NCBI RefSeq assembly: GCF_000800015.1
Contig: NZ_JUGR01000002.1
Span: 186,001-250,000 of the forward strand
Length of the DNA: 64,000 nucleotides
From: Terriglobus sp. TAA 43
GTDB taxonomy: Bacteria > Acidobacteriota > Terriglobia > Terriglobales > Acidobacteriaceae
Direction of reading: 5' to 3'
Numbering within the stretch: the stretch's first letter is position 1; every line of letters begins with the position of its first letter. Below are positions 1-9,276 of the stretch, piece after piece. The notes beneath the pieces were generated by a model. The model had not been told where the DNA came from. It saw only the letters and a program-made list of their open reading frames with translations, and did not search any database. The translations under genes and the position numbers were made by a program.

Positions 1-419
1 AAACGGGCCTGGCCTGCGGTCATTCCGGTCACCTGCTGCGCTCCTCGAACAGAATCGGGGATGTCCTTGTCATACTGCGCAGCAAGATTCGGCTTGTAAT
101 CCCACATATCGAGCTGTGGCGGGCCGCCGGACATGAACAGATAGATGGCGCGCTTGGCCTTGGGTGCAAAATGCGGCAGTTTCAGTTCATCGGGGCCGGG
201 TGCGCCTGCGGGTGTCTTTGGGCTGGACGCATGTGTTTGTAAGGCACGTTCGCCAACGAGGCTTGCCATGGCGGCCCATCCCATCACCTTGCCGGCACGG
301 CCCAGGAAGTGACGGCGTGTCTGTAGCGATGCCCACTCTCGCCGAACCTCTGCAGGAAGCGCAAGGCGCGAGACGTCCAGTTCGTGTTCGTTATCCGTGC
401 AGAGAGGATGCTGTTTCAT
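1..419 (-). CDS. DUF1501 family Tat-exported protein (partial, C-terminus outside window)
   Basis: About 139 N-terminal codons are in the window; the rest lies beyond the left edge. The protein starts MKQHPLCTDNEHE and carries a twin-arginine motif (TRRHFLGRAG) near residue 35, followed by a short hydrophobic stretch, so Tat export is expected. It continues with LFMSGGPPQLDMWDYKP, the typical opening of DUF1501 proteins, a sulfatase/alkaline-phosphatase-like fold of unknown activity. DUF1501 genes usually sit directly downstream of a PSD1 cytochrome gene, and here the gap is only 13 bp, so the two are surely co-transcribed. A ribosome site (AGGGACAGGAC) precedes the ATG. Family assignment is firm; biochemical role is unknown. 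Confidence 0.9.
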   Translation of the reverse strand, partial: MKQHPLCTDNEHELDVSRLALPAEVRREWASLQTRRHFLGRAGKVMGWAAMASLVGERALQTHASSPKTPAGAPGPDELKLPHFAPKAKRAIYLFMSGGPPQLDMWDYKPNLAAQYDKDIPDSVRGAQQVTGMTAGQAR

Positions 420-432
420 GTCCTGTCCCTCA

Positions 433-3400
433 TTACTTCGTCAACGTCTCGTCCAGGTTCAACATTTCGCTGGCAACCATAGTCCATGCCGCGAGCTCCG
501 ATGCGGAGATGGACGTATCACGCTTCATTTCGCCGACTGAGACAAGCTGGGTTGCAGCCTTCGCGTCGGTCGCATAATGCTTCTGCATCTTGTCGAGCGA
601 AGCCATTAATACTGCCGTTGTTTTTGGCGATGGATCACGGGCAAGGAGAATATTGCTCAAAAAGCGAATTCGCTGCTCTGGTTGCCGTCCCCCCTGTTTG
701 ATCACGCGCTGCGCAAGCGCTCGCGATGCCTCCACCCACTGCACATCGTCCATGGTGACCAGCGCCTGCAGAGGCGTGTCCGTGCGCTGTCTGCGTGTGC
801 ATGCCCCGTCACGCATCGGTGCATCGAACGCATCCATATCTGGCGCGACAGCCATGCGCTTCCAGTAGGTGTACATGCTGCGGCGATAGAGTGCGTCACC
901 ATGGTCCTGCTCATACTTTGCCGTATCGGCCCGGGGGTGGCTCACCTGCTCCCAAACGTTCGCAGGTTGATACGGCTTCACACTCGGGCCACCGATCTTG
1001 TTCACAAGCAAGCCGCTGCTCTGAAGCGCGACATCACGCAGCATCTCTGCATCCATGCGGAATCGCGGACCATGCGCCAGCAGTAGATTTCGAGGATCTC
1101 TCTTTAGTTGATCGGGCCGAGTCACCGCGCTTTGGCGATACGCCTCCGACATCACCATCAACTTGTACATGTGTTTCATGTCCCATCCGCTCTCACGAAA
1201 CTCGACGGCAAGCCAGTCAAGCAATTCGGGATGCGAAGGACGACCGCCCATGATGCCGAAGTCTTCTGTGGTCTCCACAAGACCCGTGCCGAAGACTTCG
1301 TACCACATGCGATTGACAGTAACTCGAGCGGTCAGCGGATTCTGAGGACTGACTGTCCACTTCGCCAGTGCGAGGCGATTATGCAGCATGTTCGCAGGCA
1401 ATGCCGGGAGGTAGTGCGGCGTGTTGGCAGCGACACGCTCAGCACGTGCGGTGTAGACACCTCGTGTCAGAACATCGGCATATGGGATCGAAGGCTTTTC
1501 AGAGGAGACCATGGAGAGTTCTCCGCCCTCCGATAGCTTGGCAAGTTCGCCGTCGAGCTTTGCGATCTCAGCCTGCTTTGCCATCGTATCCGCGTTGACG
1601 TGGTTCAGATAGAACTCGCCCATTGCGTGCCATTGGTCTGCGTTCCAGTGCGTGGTCTGCTTGGCCACCAGCTCTGCGGCATAGTCTTCATAAGGCAGCA
1701 GAGCCATCTCGTCCGGCGTCAGAGCGCGCTTGTACAGTCGAAGATCCTGATATCGCGTGTCATGCGCGGGGTTGCCCTCGGGATAACGCCAGCCAATCAT
1801 CATCGGCGCTTGCGTCCGAATAGTAGGTGGCTGCGCCTTGTCGTTCGGGCGAAGATTGTCCACGACGACTGTTGTCGCTATCGACTTGCCATCGACGTAA
1901 AGTTTGATGCCCGCAGCCTTACCCGAACCATCGTAGGTAAAGAGGATGTGTTTCCAGGAACCATCAGAAGGAATGGGTACTACTGCGGCGACACGAATCG
2001 CACGCCCCGGTTTCTTCTCCTCAGGAGGTGGCGCCGCTGCCATCTTTTTGGGATCAGCCTTCTTTGGATCAGGCTTCTTGGGAGCTGGCTTGGGACGAGG
2101 ATGAGGGTCGTCATAGTGAAAGGCCTGCTGTGCTGCCTTCACCGGCGCGGGATCCTTCACCACAAGGCCAGTCGGCCCTTCGTCTGCCAGTTGCAGGTTG
2201 AGCACGCCGCGATTCACGAAGAGATCCCATCCGCGCATATGGTTATTGCTATCCACCTTGGAAATCAACGTCCCGCCTGCGTTCCTGAAACTGGGTGCGG
2301 CGCGAAGCATGATCCAACCGCCTGCGGAGAGCGGCTGGTTCCACTCGATGTCACCGGTCTGACCGAGGCCTATGCGAGTGGTCGTGTCCAGGCGGAAGTC
2401 AGGCCATAGGAATGTGTTCTCTCTCCACTGCGGCTTGTTTTTACCAATGGAAAATTCTGCGGGGCTCGCATGAGGCGCCGAGTTCTTAAGCACCTTGCCA
2501 CCTCCCTCATCCAAGCGCAGGCGAAGTTGCATGTCATCCGTCGACACAGGAGTCGGCAGATCCTTCTGCGATGCAAGCCACGCGGTGACCATGCTGCGTT
2601 CATCTGCGCGAGCTTGATTCATGCTGCTCTGCAGCTCCGTTCGCCGAGCCCACACGCGGTCATATGCTGCTTCATTCTGCGGCTTCGGCATCCGTACCAC
2701 AGGAGCCCAATTCGGAGCGTCGCCGTTGAAAGGCAGCTCTTCCATATTGTTGAAGAAAGCGCTCAACGCATAGAAGTCTTTCTGCGTGGTGGGGTCGTAC
2801 TTATGGTCGTGACATACGGCGCAGCCAACGGTGAGCCCAAGGAACGCGGCACCATAAGCTTCTGTCCGTTCGCGGGCAATGTTCACGCGCAACTCTTCAG
2901 GAATCGCGCCCCCCTCATTACTGCTGATACCCGAGCGCACATAGGCGCTGGCGATGACCGCGTCCAGCGTCTTTGCCGACATCATGTCCCCGGCAATCTG
3001 CTCCATCGCAAACTGGTCATAGGGCTTGTTCAAGTTAAAGGAACGGATCAGGTAATCACGATACGGCGAGATATAGCGATTGTTATCGAAGTGAATCCCG
3101 TAGGTGTCCGCATAGCGCGTGTAGTCCAGCCAGTACCGCGTGCGCGCCTCGCCGTAGGCCGGTCGCGCCAGTAGGCTGTCCACCAAATGCTCATACGCGT
3201 CAGGCGACGTATCCTTCACAAACGCCTCGACCTCTTTCGGGTCGGGCAGCAGGCCGGTCAGGTCGAGCGTGACACGACGGATGAGAGAGCGTTTGTCCGC
3301 CTCGGGAGATGGTGTCAGCCCCTGCTTCTGGAGACTCGCAAGGACGAAGTGGTCGATGGGATTCTTGGCCCATGCCGCATTGTTTACTTGCGGCAGTTGC

Positions 3401-3849
3401 GCTTTGACTGGAGCCTCAAAAGCCCAATGCGGACGGTAGATCGCCCCTTCTTTCACCCACTCCTTCAGCACAGCAATCTCTTCCGGCTTCATGGGCTTGG
3501 CGTCGCCTTGCGCGGACTGAGGCATCAGGTAGTGCGGATTCTTGGATTCGATCCGCTTGACGAGTTCACTCAGTTCCGGATGATGGGGGACGATCGCATC
3601 CGGATGTCCCGGCCGCTTCCGAAACGCCGATTCCTCAAGATCAAGTCGGAGTCCAGCCTTGCGATTCCCAGGGTCGGGCCCGTGGCAGCTGAAACAATTG
3701 CTGGCAAGGATGGGTTGCACATCCCGGTTGAAATCGAGGTGTCCCCCGCCATCGACAGCCGCATGTTCAGATTTGCTCTTACAGCCGGACAGCCCGGCGA
3801 CCAGAAGGCATACCACTAGCCATCGCCCACAGACGGAGGATTTCGTCAT
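433..3849 (-). CDS. PSD1 / DUF1549-DUF1553 cytochrome c lipoprotein
   Basis: Large exported protein of about 1138 residues. I start at the ATG at 3849, not at an upstream in-frame GTG (3918), because this gives a clean lipoprotein signal with lipobox LSGC at residues 20-23. A heme-binding C-type site, NCFSCH, sits at about 51-56 (PSCyt1). It is followed by a DUF1549 (PSCyt2) region with a second [11 protein letters not shown] motif, a central LamG/concanavalin-like insert preceded by a Pro/Lys-rich linker, and a C-terminal DUF1553 (PSD1) region. This order matches the family described from Planctomycetes and also found in Acidobacteria. The catalytic role is unknown; a heme protein paired with DUF1501 suggests extracellular oxidation or hydrolysis of polymers. 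It lies downstream of secreted thiol-redox genes that could serve its cysteines. Confidence 0.92.
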   Translation of the reverse strand: MTKSSVCGRWLVVCLLVAGLSGCKSKSEHAAVDGGGHLDFNRDVQPILASNCFSCHGPDPGNRKAGLRLDLEESAFRKRPGHPDAIVPHHPELSELVKRIESKNPHYLMPQSAQGDAKPMKPEEIAVLKEWVKEGAIYRPHWAFEAPVKAQLPQVNNAAWAKNPIDHFVLASLQKQGLTPSPEADKRSLIRRVTLDLTGLLPDPKEVEAFVKDTSPDAYEHLVDSLLARPAYGEARTRYWLDYTRYADTYGIHFDNNRYISPYRDYLIRSFNLNKPYDQFAMEQIAGDMMSAKTLDAVIASAYVRSGISSNEGGAIPEELRVNIARERTEAYGAAFLGLTVGCAVCHDHKYDPTTQKDFYALSAFFNNMEELPFNGDAPNWAPVVRMPKPQNEAAYDRVWARRTELQSSMNQARADERSMVTAWLASQKDLPTPVSTDDMQLRLRLDEGGGKVLKNSAPHASPAEFSIGKNKPQWRENTFLWPDFRLDTTTRIGLGQTGDIEWNQPLSAGGWIMLRAAPSFRNAGGTLISKVDSNNHMRGWDLFVNRGVLNLQLADEGPTGLVVKDPAPVKAAQQAFHYDDPHPRPKPAPKKPDPKKADPKKMAAAPPPEEKKPGRAIRVAAVVPIPSDGSWKHILFTYDGSGKAAGIKLYVDGKSIATTVVVDNLRPNDKAQPPTIRTQAPMMIGWRYPEGNPAHDTRYQDLRLYKRALTPDEMALLPYEDYAAELVAKQTTHWNADQWHAMGEFYLNHVNADTMAKQAEIAKLDGELAKLSEGGELSMVSSEKPSIPYADVLTRGVYTARAERVAANTPHYLPALPANMLHNRLALAKWTVSPQNPLTARVTVNRMWYEVFGTGLVETTEDFGIMGGRPSHPELLDWLAVEFRESGWDMKHMYKLMVMSEAYRQSAVTRPDQLKRDPRNLLLAHGPRFRMDAEMLRDVALQSSGLLVNKIGGPSVKPYQPANVWEQVSHPRADTAKYEQDHGDALYRRSMYTYWKRMAVAPDMDAFDAPMRDGACTRRQRTDTPLQALVTMDDVQWVEASRALAQRVIKQGGRQPEQRIRFLSNILLARDPSPKTTAVLMASLDKMQKHYATDAKAATQLVSVGEMKRDTSISASELAAWTMVASEMLNLDETLTK

Positions 3850-3955
3850 CAAAAATCTGAGCAGCCGTTCCACGGAGGGTAATCTTAAACCCTTGGAACG
3901 AAGACATGCACTGACCACTTAAGGGATCAGCCGATCCCACGGTGGCAATAGCCCT

Positions 3956-4429
3956 TCACTTGCTCTCCAGAGGAGCCAAAAGATGGGCTGTGTAGGGTGG
4001 CAGGCAAAGCCTGTCATTACATGCCTGGAAACGGACATCGAGAGGTATCGAAGCAGTTCCGGCCTTCGCCTCCTTCTTCACATCGAAGGCCAGCTTCACA
4101 GCGGTGAGATAGTAGGCGGTCTCCATTTTAAAAGTGGGATCTTCGTGACGGATCACGCTCGTTTCGGGTACGGGAGCTTGCAAGGCAAACGGCGCCCCCG
4201 TAGGAATGGTGATCTTCAGCGCCATGGGACCACCCGCTGGCTGCGAGAGGGCATACACATGCCAGCCATCCTGAATCGTTGCCGAGAGCGCTACCGTTAC
4301 AGAAGTGGTGGTGGACTTTGTTACCGCCGCATTCCACTTCACGATTTCGTAAGGCTTCTGACCATTAAGAAGCGTCGTGAGAGCAAGCAGTAGAAAGAGG
4401 CATCCGAGAAGGCTTTGTCGCTTCTTCAT
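3956..4429 (-). CDS. Secreted DsbD-alpha-like thiol-disulfide protein
   Basis: A 157-residue protein with an N-terminal signal peptide (hydrophobic residues 8-22). The rest resembles the N-terminal periplasmic alpha domain of DsbD (DsbC/DsbD_N family): an immunoglobulin-like fold carrying a Cys pair, here C137 and C142 in ACNDRLCLPP. In DsbD this pair passes electrons from the membrane domain to periplasmic thioredoxins. No membrane DsbD/CcdA partner gene is visible nearby, so its electron donor must be encoded elsewhere. It lies 39 bp downstream of a redoxin-thioredoxin fusion gene and upstream of the PSD1 cytochrome gene, which suggests reduction of cysteines in that exported cytochrome. 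The fold assignment is good; the partners are inferred. Confidence 0.8.
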   Translation of the reverse strand: MKKRQSLLGCLFLLLALTTLLNGQKPYEIVKWNAAVTKSTTTSVTVALSATIQDGWHVYALSQPAGGPMALKITIPTGAPFALQAPVPETSVIRHEDPTFKMETAYYLTAVKLAFDVKKEAKAGTASIPLDVRFQACNDRLCLPPYTAHLLAPLESK

Positions 4430-4468
4430 GAGGTGAGTCCTTATGGAAGATGATGTTGCGCTGCCCCT

Positions 4469-5683
4469 CTACTTTGTGCGCGACGCCCAGTACTCCGCCT
4501 GGCCGGGATAGTGAGGGTTGTCTGTAAAGTTCGCCAAAACTGCATGACGCAGCTCAAGAACATCCAAGGGGCCTTTATGTGTGTAAACGACCTTGCCACC
4601 CGGCGCGATTACCGCGGTGAACTCTTCGTTAGCACTCAACGTCGTGCCGAAAGCATCGCTCACCGCCTTCATGTCTGTGGCAGCTAACTGCAAGTTGCGG
4701 CTGGAGGCATATTGCGCATGCAGGAAGTCGGTTGCTTGAGTCGTCTTTGCCGACCCATCGGTATTCACAGTCACGAAGTCGTAGGCTCGTCCTCGGTACA
4801 TGCGATAGGTGGTTTGCAGAGCTGCAAAATCCTTCTCGCCGTTTGGAACCGTTGTGCTCCAGAAGTGCACCACGGTGACCTTATCGGTATTGTTTGCGCG
4901 AAGCGCCGTCATCTCGGCGGCAGAAGTCGGCGTCAACGCAACCGGCTCCGCGTGAATCTTCGCCATCTCACGGTCGACGTCGCCTGTTTTTGACAACCAC
5001 TTGGTCGAACATCCGAAGGCAGGTCTATGCGGAACCGCGACGGTGCCCCCTGAGAGCAAGGCTTCGATAGCATCGTTTGCATCGTGCACCTTCACCAGGC
5101 TTTGGTTCTGGTTGTCATCGATTCGGCCTTCATAGCGAAGCTTACGATCCTGATCAAAGATGAAGACATGAGGTGTCGCCACAGCTCCGAACTTTTGCGC
5201 TGTGGTTTGTGTTTGTCCGTCTGAGACATATGGCCAGGGAATCTGGCGATCTCGCACCCGAATCTTCATATCGTCCGGTGCGTCCGTCAGATCCGTATAG
5301 CCAAGCTCATCCAAACGCACCGCCTTTGGATTGTTCGGATTGATGGCAATAAACTCCACGCCTTTGCCGTGATACGTGTCGTACAAGGCGCGCATACGTC
5401 CTTCGTAGTTCTCAGAGACTGGACAATGAACCGACTCGAACATCACCACGAGCACTTTGCCTTTGCTGAACTCCGATAGTGTGTGAATCTTGTCGTCCGT
5501 TCCCGTCAATGCAAAATCCGGCGCGTCAGTCCCAATGGGCATCAGCGGATGCTCGAGGTTAGCGCTCATCGGAACGGTCTTGGTGGCACCAGGTGCCGCT
5601 GGAGGGGCAGGCGCAGTTTGAGCAAAGGCCAGGGACGAGGCGGTGGCGAGCGCTGCCTGTATAAGAATTAGATTGCGACGCAT
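4469..5683 (-). CDS. Secreted redoxin-thioredoxin fusion with inactive second domain
   Basis: 404 residues with a Sec signal (cleavage near AFAQ, residues 19-22) and a Pro/Ala-rich linker. Domain 1 (about 45-215) is AhpC/TSA-like with a single active-site Cys, C87 in VHCPVS. Domain 2 (about 250-395) has a thioredoxin fold, but the CXXC site is lost: where the paralogue next door reads ATWCGPC, this protein reads STTVPNG (V279 and G282 replace both cysteines). A linker Cys in AFGCSTKW (C225) is conserved in the paralogue. The C-terminus YPGQAEYWASRTK also matches the paralogue. The gene is 54 bp from that upstream paralogue and in the same operon. It probably has a peroxiredoxin-like or structural role in the periplasm. 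Confidence 0.85.
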   Translation of the reverse strand: MRRNLILIQAALATASSLAFAQTAPAPPAAPGATKTVPMSANLEHPLMPIGTDAPDFALTGTDDKIHTLSEFSKGKVLVVMFESVHCPVSENYEGRMRALYDTYHGKGVEFIAINPNNPKAVRLDELGYTDLTDAPDDMKIRVRDRQIPWPYVSDGQTQTTAQKFGAVATPHVFIFDQDRKLRYEGRIDDNQNQSLVKVHDANDAIEALLSGGTVAVPHRPAFGCSTKWLSKTGDVDREMAKIHAEPVALTPTSAAEMTALRANNTDKVTVVHFWSTTVPNGEKDFAALQTTYRMYRGRAYDFVTVNTDGSAKTTQATDFLHAQYASSRNLQLAATDMKAVSDAFGTTLSANEEFTAVIAPGGKVVYTHKGPLDVLELRHAVLANFTDNPHYPGQAEYWASRTK

Positions 5684-5737
5684 AAATCTGCTCCCCTTGT
5701 TAGCTCGAAAGCAATAAGTTCGTTGACGTGGAGGGGG

Positions 5738-6874
5738 CTATTTCGCCGCCCAGTAGGCTTGCGCCCCCACGTGATCCGGATCGTCAGGAAGGTTAGCGAG
5801 TATCGCACGACGAATTTCCATCAAGTCAATTTCGCCTTGTTCATGAAAGAGAACATCCCCGCGCGGGGACAGGAGCACGGTCACGGGTACTGCGGAACCA
5901 GCGTTAGGATCAAACGCGTCCTGCATGGCATAGGTATCATCGGAACCGTAGAGCAGGTTCGTCGTCGTGGCATTCATCTTACGCAGGAAGGCAAGAACCT
6001 CAGGCTTCTCCGCAGGGACATTGGAAGATACCGTGGTGAACGCGAGTCCCCGGTCGCGATACATCCGGTTGGTCGCCATAAGGTCCGGAAACTCTGTGAC
6101 ACACGGGCCACACCAGGTGGCATAGAAGTTGATCAACAGTAACTTCCCGGTGGGATTCCGGCGAAGCGCCGTCAGCATCTCCGCGCTGGCAAGGGTCACG
6201 TCGATTGGCCTCGACTCCGGCATCGACTTTGCGTTCGTCGTCGCTCCCAGATGTAACTTGCATCCAACCGCTGTCGTCGTCGACAACTTGACCGGTTTGT
6301 CCGCAAGCAATGCTTCAATCGCATCGGATGCGTTGTGCACTGTGCTTTGCCCATCGGACGGATCGCTATCGATCCTACCCTCATATCGCAGTTTGCGAGC
6401 TGCGTCGAAGATGAAGATGTATGGAGCCACGGTCGCACCAAAAGCCTGCGCAGTGCTACCTGTATCGCCATCATAGAGATAAGGAAAGCGGAACTTACGA
6501 AACTCCGCACGCTCCTTCATATCCTCAAGACTGTCGCCCACGTCAGACCAGGCAAGATCCCTCTCCGTAACCGCCGCTGGATTGCTGGATTGAATCGCGA
6601 TGACCGCAACTCCCGCAGAGTTAAATCGCTGCGCCATCCCATTCAGCCGCGCTTCGTACACCTGTGAAGCCGTGCAGTGGTTGCATAGGAAGGCGACGAC
6701 GAGTACTTTGCTCTGTTTCCAATCTTCAGGTGTGTAGACGACACCGTCTGTCCCGGTCAGCTTGAATGACGGCAGTGGCTGACCGGGCGTCAATAGCCTT
6801 GCCGCTGCAGACAGCCACGAAACCGCCAGGGAACCGAACAGAATAAAAAGGAAAACGTAGAATTTTGTGCGCAC
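5738..6874 (-). CDS. Secreted redoxin-thioredoxin fusion protein (both sites intact)
   Basis: 378 residues, N-terminal signal or anchor (about 5-25). Domain 1 (30-195) is a peroxiredoxin/redoxin-like fold with CNHC at 64-67. Domain 2 (225-365) is a thioredoxin with the classical WCGPC site (C255, C258). A lone Cys at 205 lies in the linker. It is the first gene of the minus-strand redox operon (then 4469-5683, 3956-4429, 433-3849, 1-419), and the 200 bp upstream is shared with the divergent marC gene. It is likely a periplasmic thiol-disulfide oxidoreductase that receives electrons through the DsbD-alpha-like protein. It is clearly a duplication of its downstream neighbour, and the better preserved copy. 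Confidence 0.87.
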   Translation of the reverse strand: MRTKFYVFLFILFGSLAVSWLSAAARLLTPGQPLPSFKLTGTDGVVYTPEDWKQSKVLVVAFLCNHCTASQVYEARLNGMAQRFNSAGVAVIAIQSSNPAAVTERDLAWSDVGDSLEDMKERAEFRKFRFPYLYDGDTGSTAQAFGATVAPYIFIFDAARKLRYEGRIDSDPSDGQSTVHNASDAIEALLADKPVKLSTTTAVGCKLHLGATTNAKSMPESRPIDVTLASAEMLTALRRNPTGKLLLINFYATWCGPCVTEFPDLMATNRMYRDRGLAFTTVSSNVPAEKPEVLAFLRKMNATTTNLLYGSDDTYAMQDAFDPNAGSAVPVTVLLSPRGDVLFHEQGEIDLMEIRRAILANLPDDPDHVGAQAYWAAK

Positions 6875-7076
6875 GAGCGTCGCCCCAAAAACCGACTGGC
6901 CATTATCTATAAGCCGTCAGTGCTTCAGAATGCAAGCATCGCCGGTTTGATCCACCCAGGTTCACCGATTTTTGTTCAATACGAAGTGACCGAGGGTTGT
7001 GCAGTGCTCCGCAATCGAACGGAAACCCGAAGCGCTTCTGTACTATTCGAAGACGGAACATTTCTAAGGGGGCTTC

Positions 7077-7757
7077 TTGATCGTTTGGAGTTCGTTTCTG
7101 ATCGCGTTCAGCGCGTTGTTGCCGCTCGTCAATCCGCTCAGCTCAGCCCTTGTGTTCCTCGGACTCGTCGGAGAGGCACCGCCGTCTGTCTATCGCGCGC
7201 TTGCCCGGAAGATCGCGATCAATACAGTCTGTTTCCTCGCAGTCTTTGAGCTGCTTGGTTCAGCCATTCTCAACTTTTTCGGGATATCTCTTCCGATTGT
7301 CCAGGTAGCGGGCGGCATCGTCATTGCTGCCATCGGCTGGTCGGTTCTGAATGCTAAGGATTCCGAAGCATCCGCTAATGACAAGCGGGAAGAGGCGCAG
7401 CTCAGTTCTCTTCGAAGATTCGATAGCCTTCAAGACAAAGCCTTTTATCCCTTCACGTTTCCTGTCACAGCGGGGCCAGGAACACTTGTCGTGTTGCTGA
7501 CCTTGAGCGCACGTTTCTCCGATGGAACCCGTAGTTCCGTGGTGTTCGGACATTTAGGGCTTTTCATTGCAATCTTTGTGCTGAGCGTGGCTGTCTATTA
7601 TTGCTATGCGAATGCGCCCATCATCACCAAGGCGATTGCGCCGTCGACCGCGCATGGCATCTTGCGAGTGGTCGCTTTCATACTGCTTTGCATCGGCGTC
7701 CAGATTCTTTGGAATGGTCTATCCTCGCTTCTACTCACTGTGATCCATCACCGATGA
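7077..7757 (+). CDS. MarC-family integral membrane protein
   Basis: 226 residues with six predicted hydrophobic segments. The family signature region is clear: an N-terminal FSALLPLVNPLSSALVF segment and GGIVIAAIGWSVL in helix 3. The MarC/UPF0056 family is widespread; transport activity is suspected, and a multiple-antibiotic-resistance role has been withdrawn for the E. coli member. The start is a TTG at 7077, chosen because a strong Shine-Dalgarno sequence (AAGGGGG, 7067-7072) lies 4-5 bases upstream and the first helix begins immediately. Divergent from the redox operon. It stands alone, with 200 bp separating it from the ECF sigma gene downstream. Confidence 0.88.
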   Translation: MIVWSSFLIAFSALLPLVNPLSSALVFLGLVGEAPPSVYRALARKIAINTVCFLAVFELLGSAILNFFGISLPIVQVAGGIVIAAIGWSVLNAKDSEASANDKREEAQLSSLRRFDSLQDKAFYPFTFPVTAGPGTLVVLLTLSARFSDGTRSSVVFGHLGLFIAIFVLSVAVYYCYANAPIITKAIAPSTAHGILRVVAFILLCIGVQILWNGLSSLLLTVIHHR

Positions 7758-7963
7758 TGATGACGCATTCTTGGGGATGCGTAGCCGTTCAAAAACGGTC
7801 GCGTGTGATCTATCGATTTCACCCAGCGGCAGGACGTTCCCTTCAGCTTCGGAACCGTCTCTGAGCGATTGACGTGCCTACTCTAAACGGCGCTGTGATT
7901 TAACCGCTTTCCGCCAGAAAATTCTTCCTAACCATTGCCAAAACTCATTGTCTAATCGAGCGA

Positions 7964-8548
7964 ATGGAACGGGACGAGTCAGCAGCCATCCAGCGTGTGC
8001 TTCGCGGTGATCGCGACAGCTATCGCCTGCTCATGGAGCGGCACTATCCCGTCGCGTATCGCATGGCTTTTCGTATCACCGGCAACGCCGAGGATGCGGA
8101 AGAGGCCACGCAGGACGCATTCCTTCGCGCCTACCGCAAGCTGGAAAGCTTTCGGCAAGACAGCAACTTCTCAACCTGGGTGAACCGCATCGCGATGAAT
8201 TCTGCACTCAATCTCGTGGAACGCCGAATGCGAGACATCAGTCATGGAGCGCAGCAACTGGATGAACCGGCTGCACCCGGAACACTTCCATTACAGGTTG
8301 CCGATAGTCACGCAGGACCGGAGAGACAACTTCTGGATGCCGAGTCGGCGCGGTTGCGGCAGAAAGCGATGGAAGCGCTCACACCGATGGAGCGCACCGC
8401 ATTCACCATGCGACACATGGAAGACCTTCCCATTGCCGAGATTGCAGAAGCTTTGCGGGTACCCCCGAACTCCGCAAAGCAGGCGGTGTTTCGCGCCGTC
8501 AGTAAATTACGCGGATCGTTAGCTTCGCTTGCAGGAGGGACGCGATGA
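7964..8548 (+). CDS. ECF-type RNA polymerase sigma factor
   Basis: 194 residues. Region 2 (about 15-90) includes the ECF core-binding pattern NAEDAEEATQDAFLRAYRKL followed by FSTWVNRIAMN. Region 4 (about 135-190) ends in a helix-turn-helix (IAEIAEALRVPPNSAKQAVFRA). There is no sigma 1.1 or region 3, as expected for ECF factors. It is translationally coupled (ATGA overlap at 8545-8548) to a membrane protein that should be its anti-sigma factor, which in turn overlaps the first HEAT-repeat gene. The factor probably responds to an envelope signal and controls its own operon, but no promoter motif repeated upstream could be identified by eye. Confidence 0.93.
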   Translation: MERDESAAIQRVLRGDRDSYRLLMERHYPVAYRMAFRITGNAEDAEEATQDAFLRAYRKLESFRQDSNFSTWVNRIAMNSALNLVERRMRDISHGAQQLDEPAAPGTLPLQVADSHAGPERQLLDAESARLRQKAMEALTPMERTAFTMRHMEDLPIAEIAEALRVPPNSAKQAVFRAVSKLRGSLASLAGGTR

Positions 8549-9276
8549 GCAATCAGCATTGGCAAGACAACCTGCAAAATGATGAGCAGGAACTGATCGC
8601 CTACCACTTGGGTGAGCCGTGCGACGAGAAGGCTATACGCGCTCGCCTGCAAACGGATGATGCCTATGCTGCGCTTTCTGAATCAATCCAGCGCACGCTT
8701 CGCGTCTTTTCCGCGGAACCTGTACCGGCGCCCGATACGCAGGCTGCATGGCAACATCTGCGCAATAGTCTTCCCGTCCTTGAGCGCCCCCAAAAGACGC
8801 GCTTCTGGCAACAATTCGTACTTGTTCCCGCAGGCATCATCGCTGCTCTGTTGGTGATCGCAGCCTTCTTTGTGCCGCGCCTTCTACGCAAACATGCAGA
8901 ACCAAGTGAAGCAGGAGTAATCCAGCTTCGACAACCTGCGGAGAATGTTGGAACACAAAGTGTCTCGGAGCATCTGGACCGCGCCGAGCGCTGGCTCACC
9001 GTTGTAAACCACGCAACCGCTCCCTTGGATGAACAAACGCAGGCGGAAGGTGAGCGATTGCTCACCAGCAATGCGGTCTATCTGCGTGAGGCGCGGAGAG
9101 ATGGCGATCTGCCCGACGCATTTGCGCTGGAACGCCTGGGTCGCGTGCTCACCTCAGCCCACAATCCGGCTGAAGGCGGAATGCAACTGCGGGTGGAGAT
9201 GAATACCGACGGCCTTTTGTTTGACCTGCGCATACTGCGCCAGAACCACAGCCATCTGACTGGAGAACCCCAATGA
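8545..9276 (+). CDS. Putative membrane-bound anti-sigma factor
   Basis: 243 residues with one central membrane span (about 90-112, VPAGIIAALLVIAAFFVP). The cytoplasmic N-terminal part (about 15-75) starts with a helical ELIAYHLGEPCDEKAIRARL region resembling anti-sigma N-domains. It lacks the HXXXCXXC zinc motif seen in many of them. The extracytoplasmic C-terminal part (115-243) is unrecognised. The gene starts within the stop of the ECF sigma gene with its own GGAGGG ribosome site and overlaps the next gene by four bases. Position is the main evidence for the anti-sigma role. The periplasmic half could sense the HEAT-repeat proteins encoded downstream. Confidence 0.72.
   Translation: MSNQHWQDNLQNDEQELIAYHLGEPCDEKAIRARLQTDDAYAALSESIQRTLRVFSAEPVPAPDTQAAWQHLRNSLPVLERPQKTRFWQQFVLVPAGIIAALLVIAAFFVPRLLRKHAEPSEAGVIQLRQPAENVGTQSVSEHLDRAERWLTVVNHATAPLDEQTQAEGERLLTSNAVYLREARRDGDLPDAFALERLGRVLTSAHNPAEGGMQLRVEMNTDGLLFDLRILRQNHSHLTGEPQ

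Noticed and set aside
1600-3819. Long plus-strand frames opposite the PSD1 gene
   Set aside because: Arg/His/Val-rich translations without family, caused by high-GC codon bias on the other strand.
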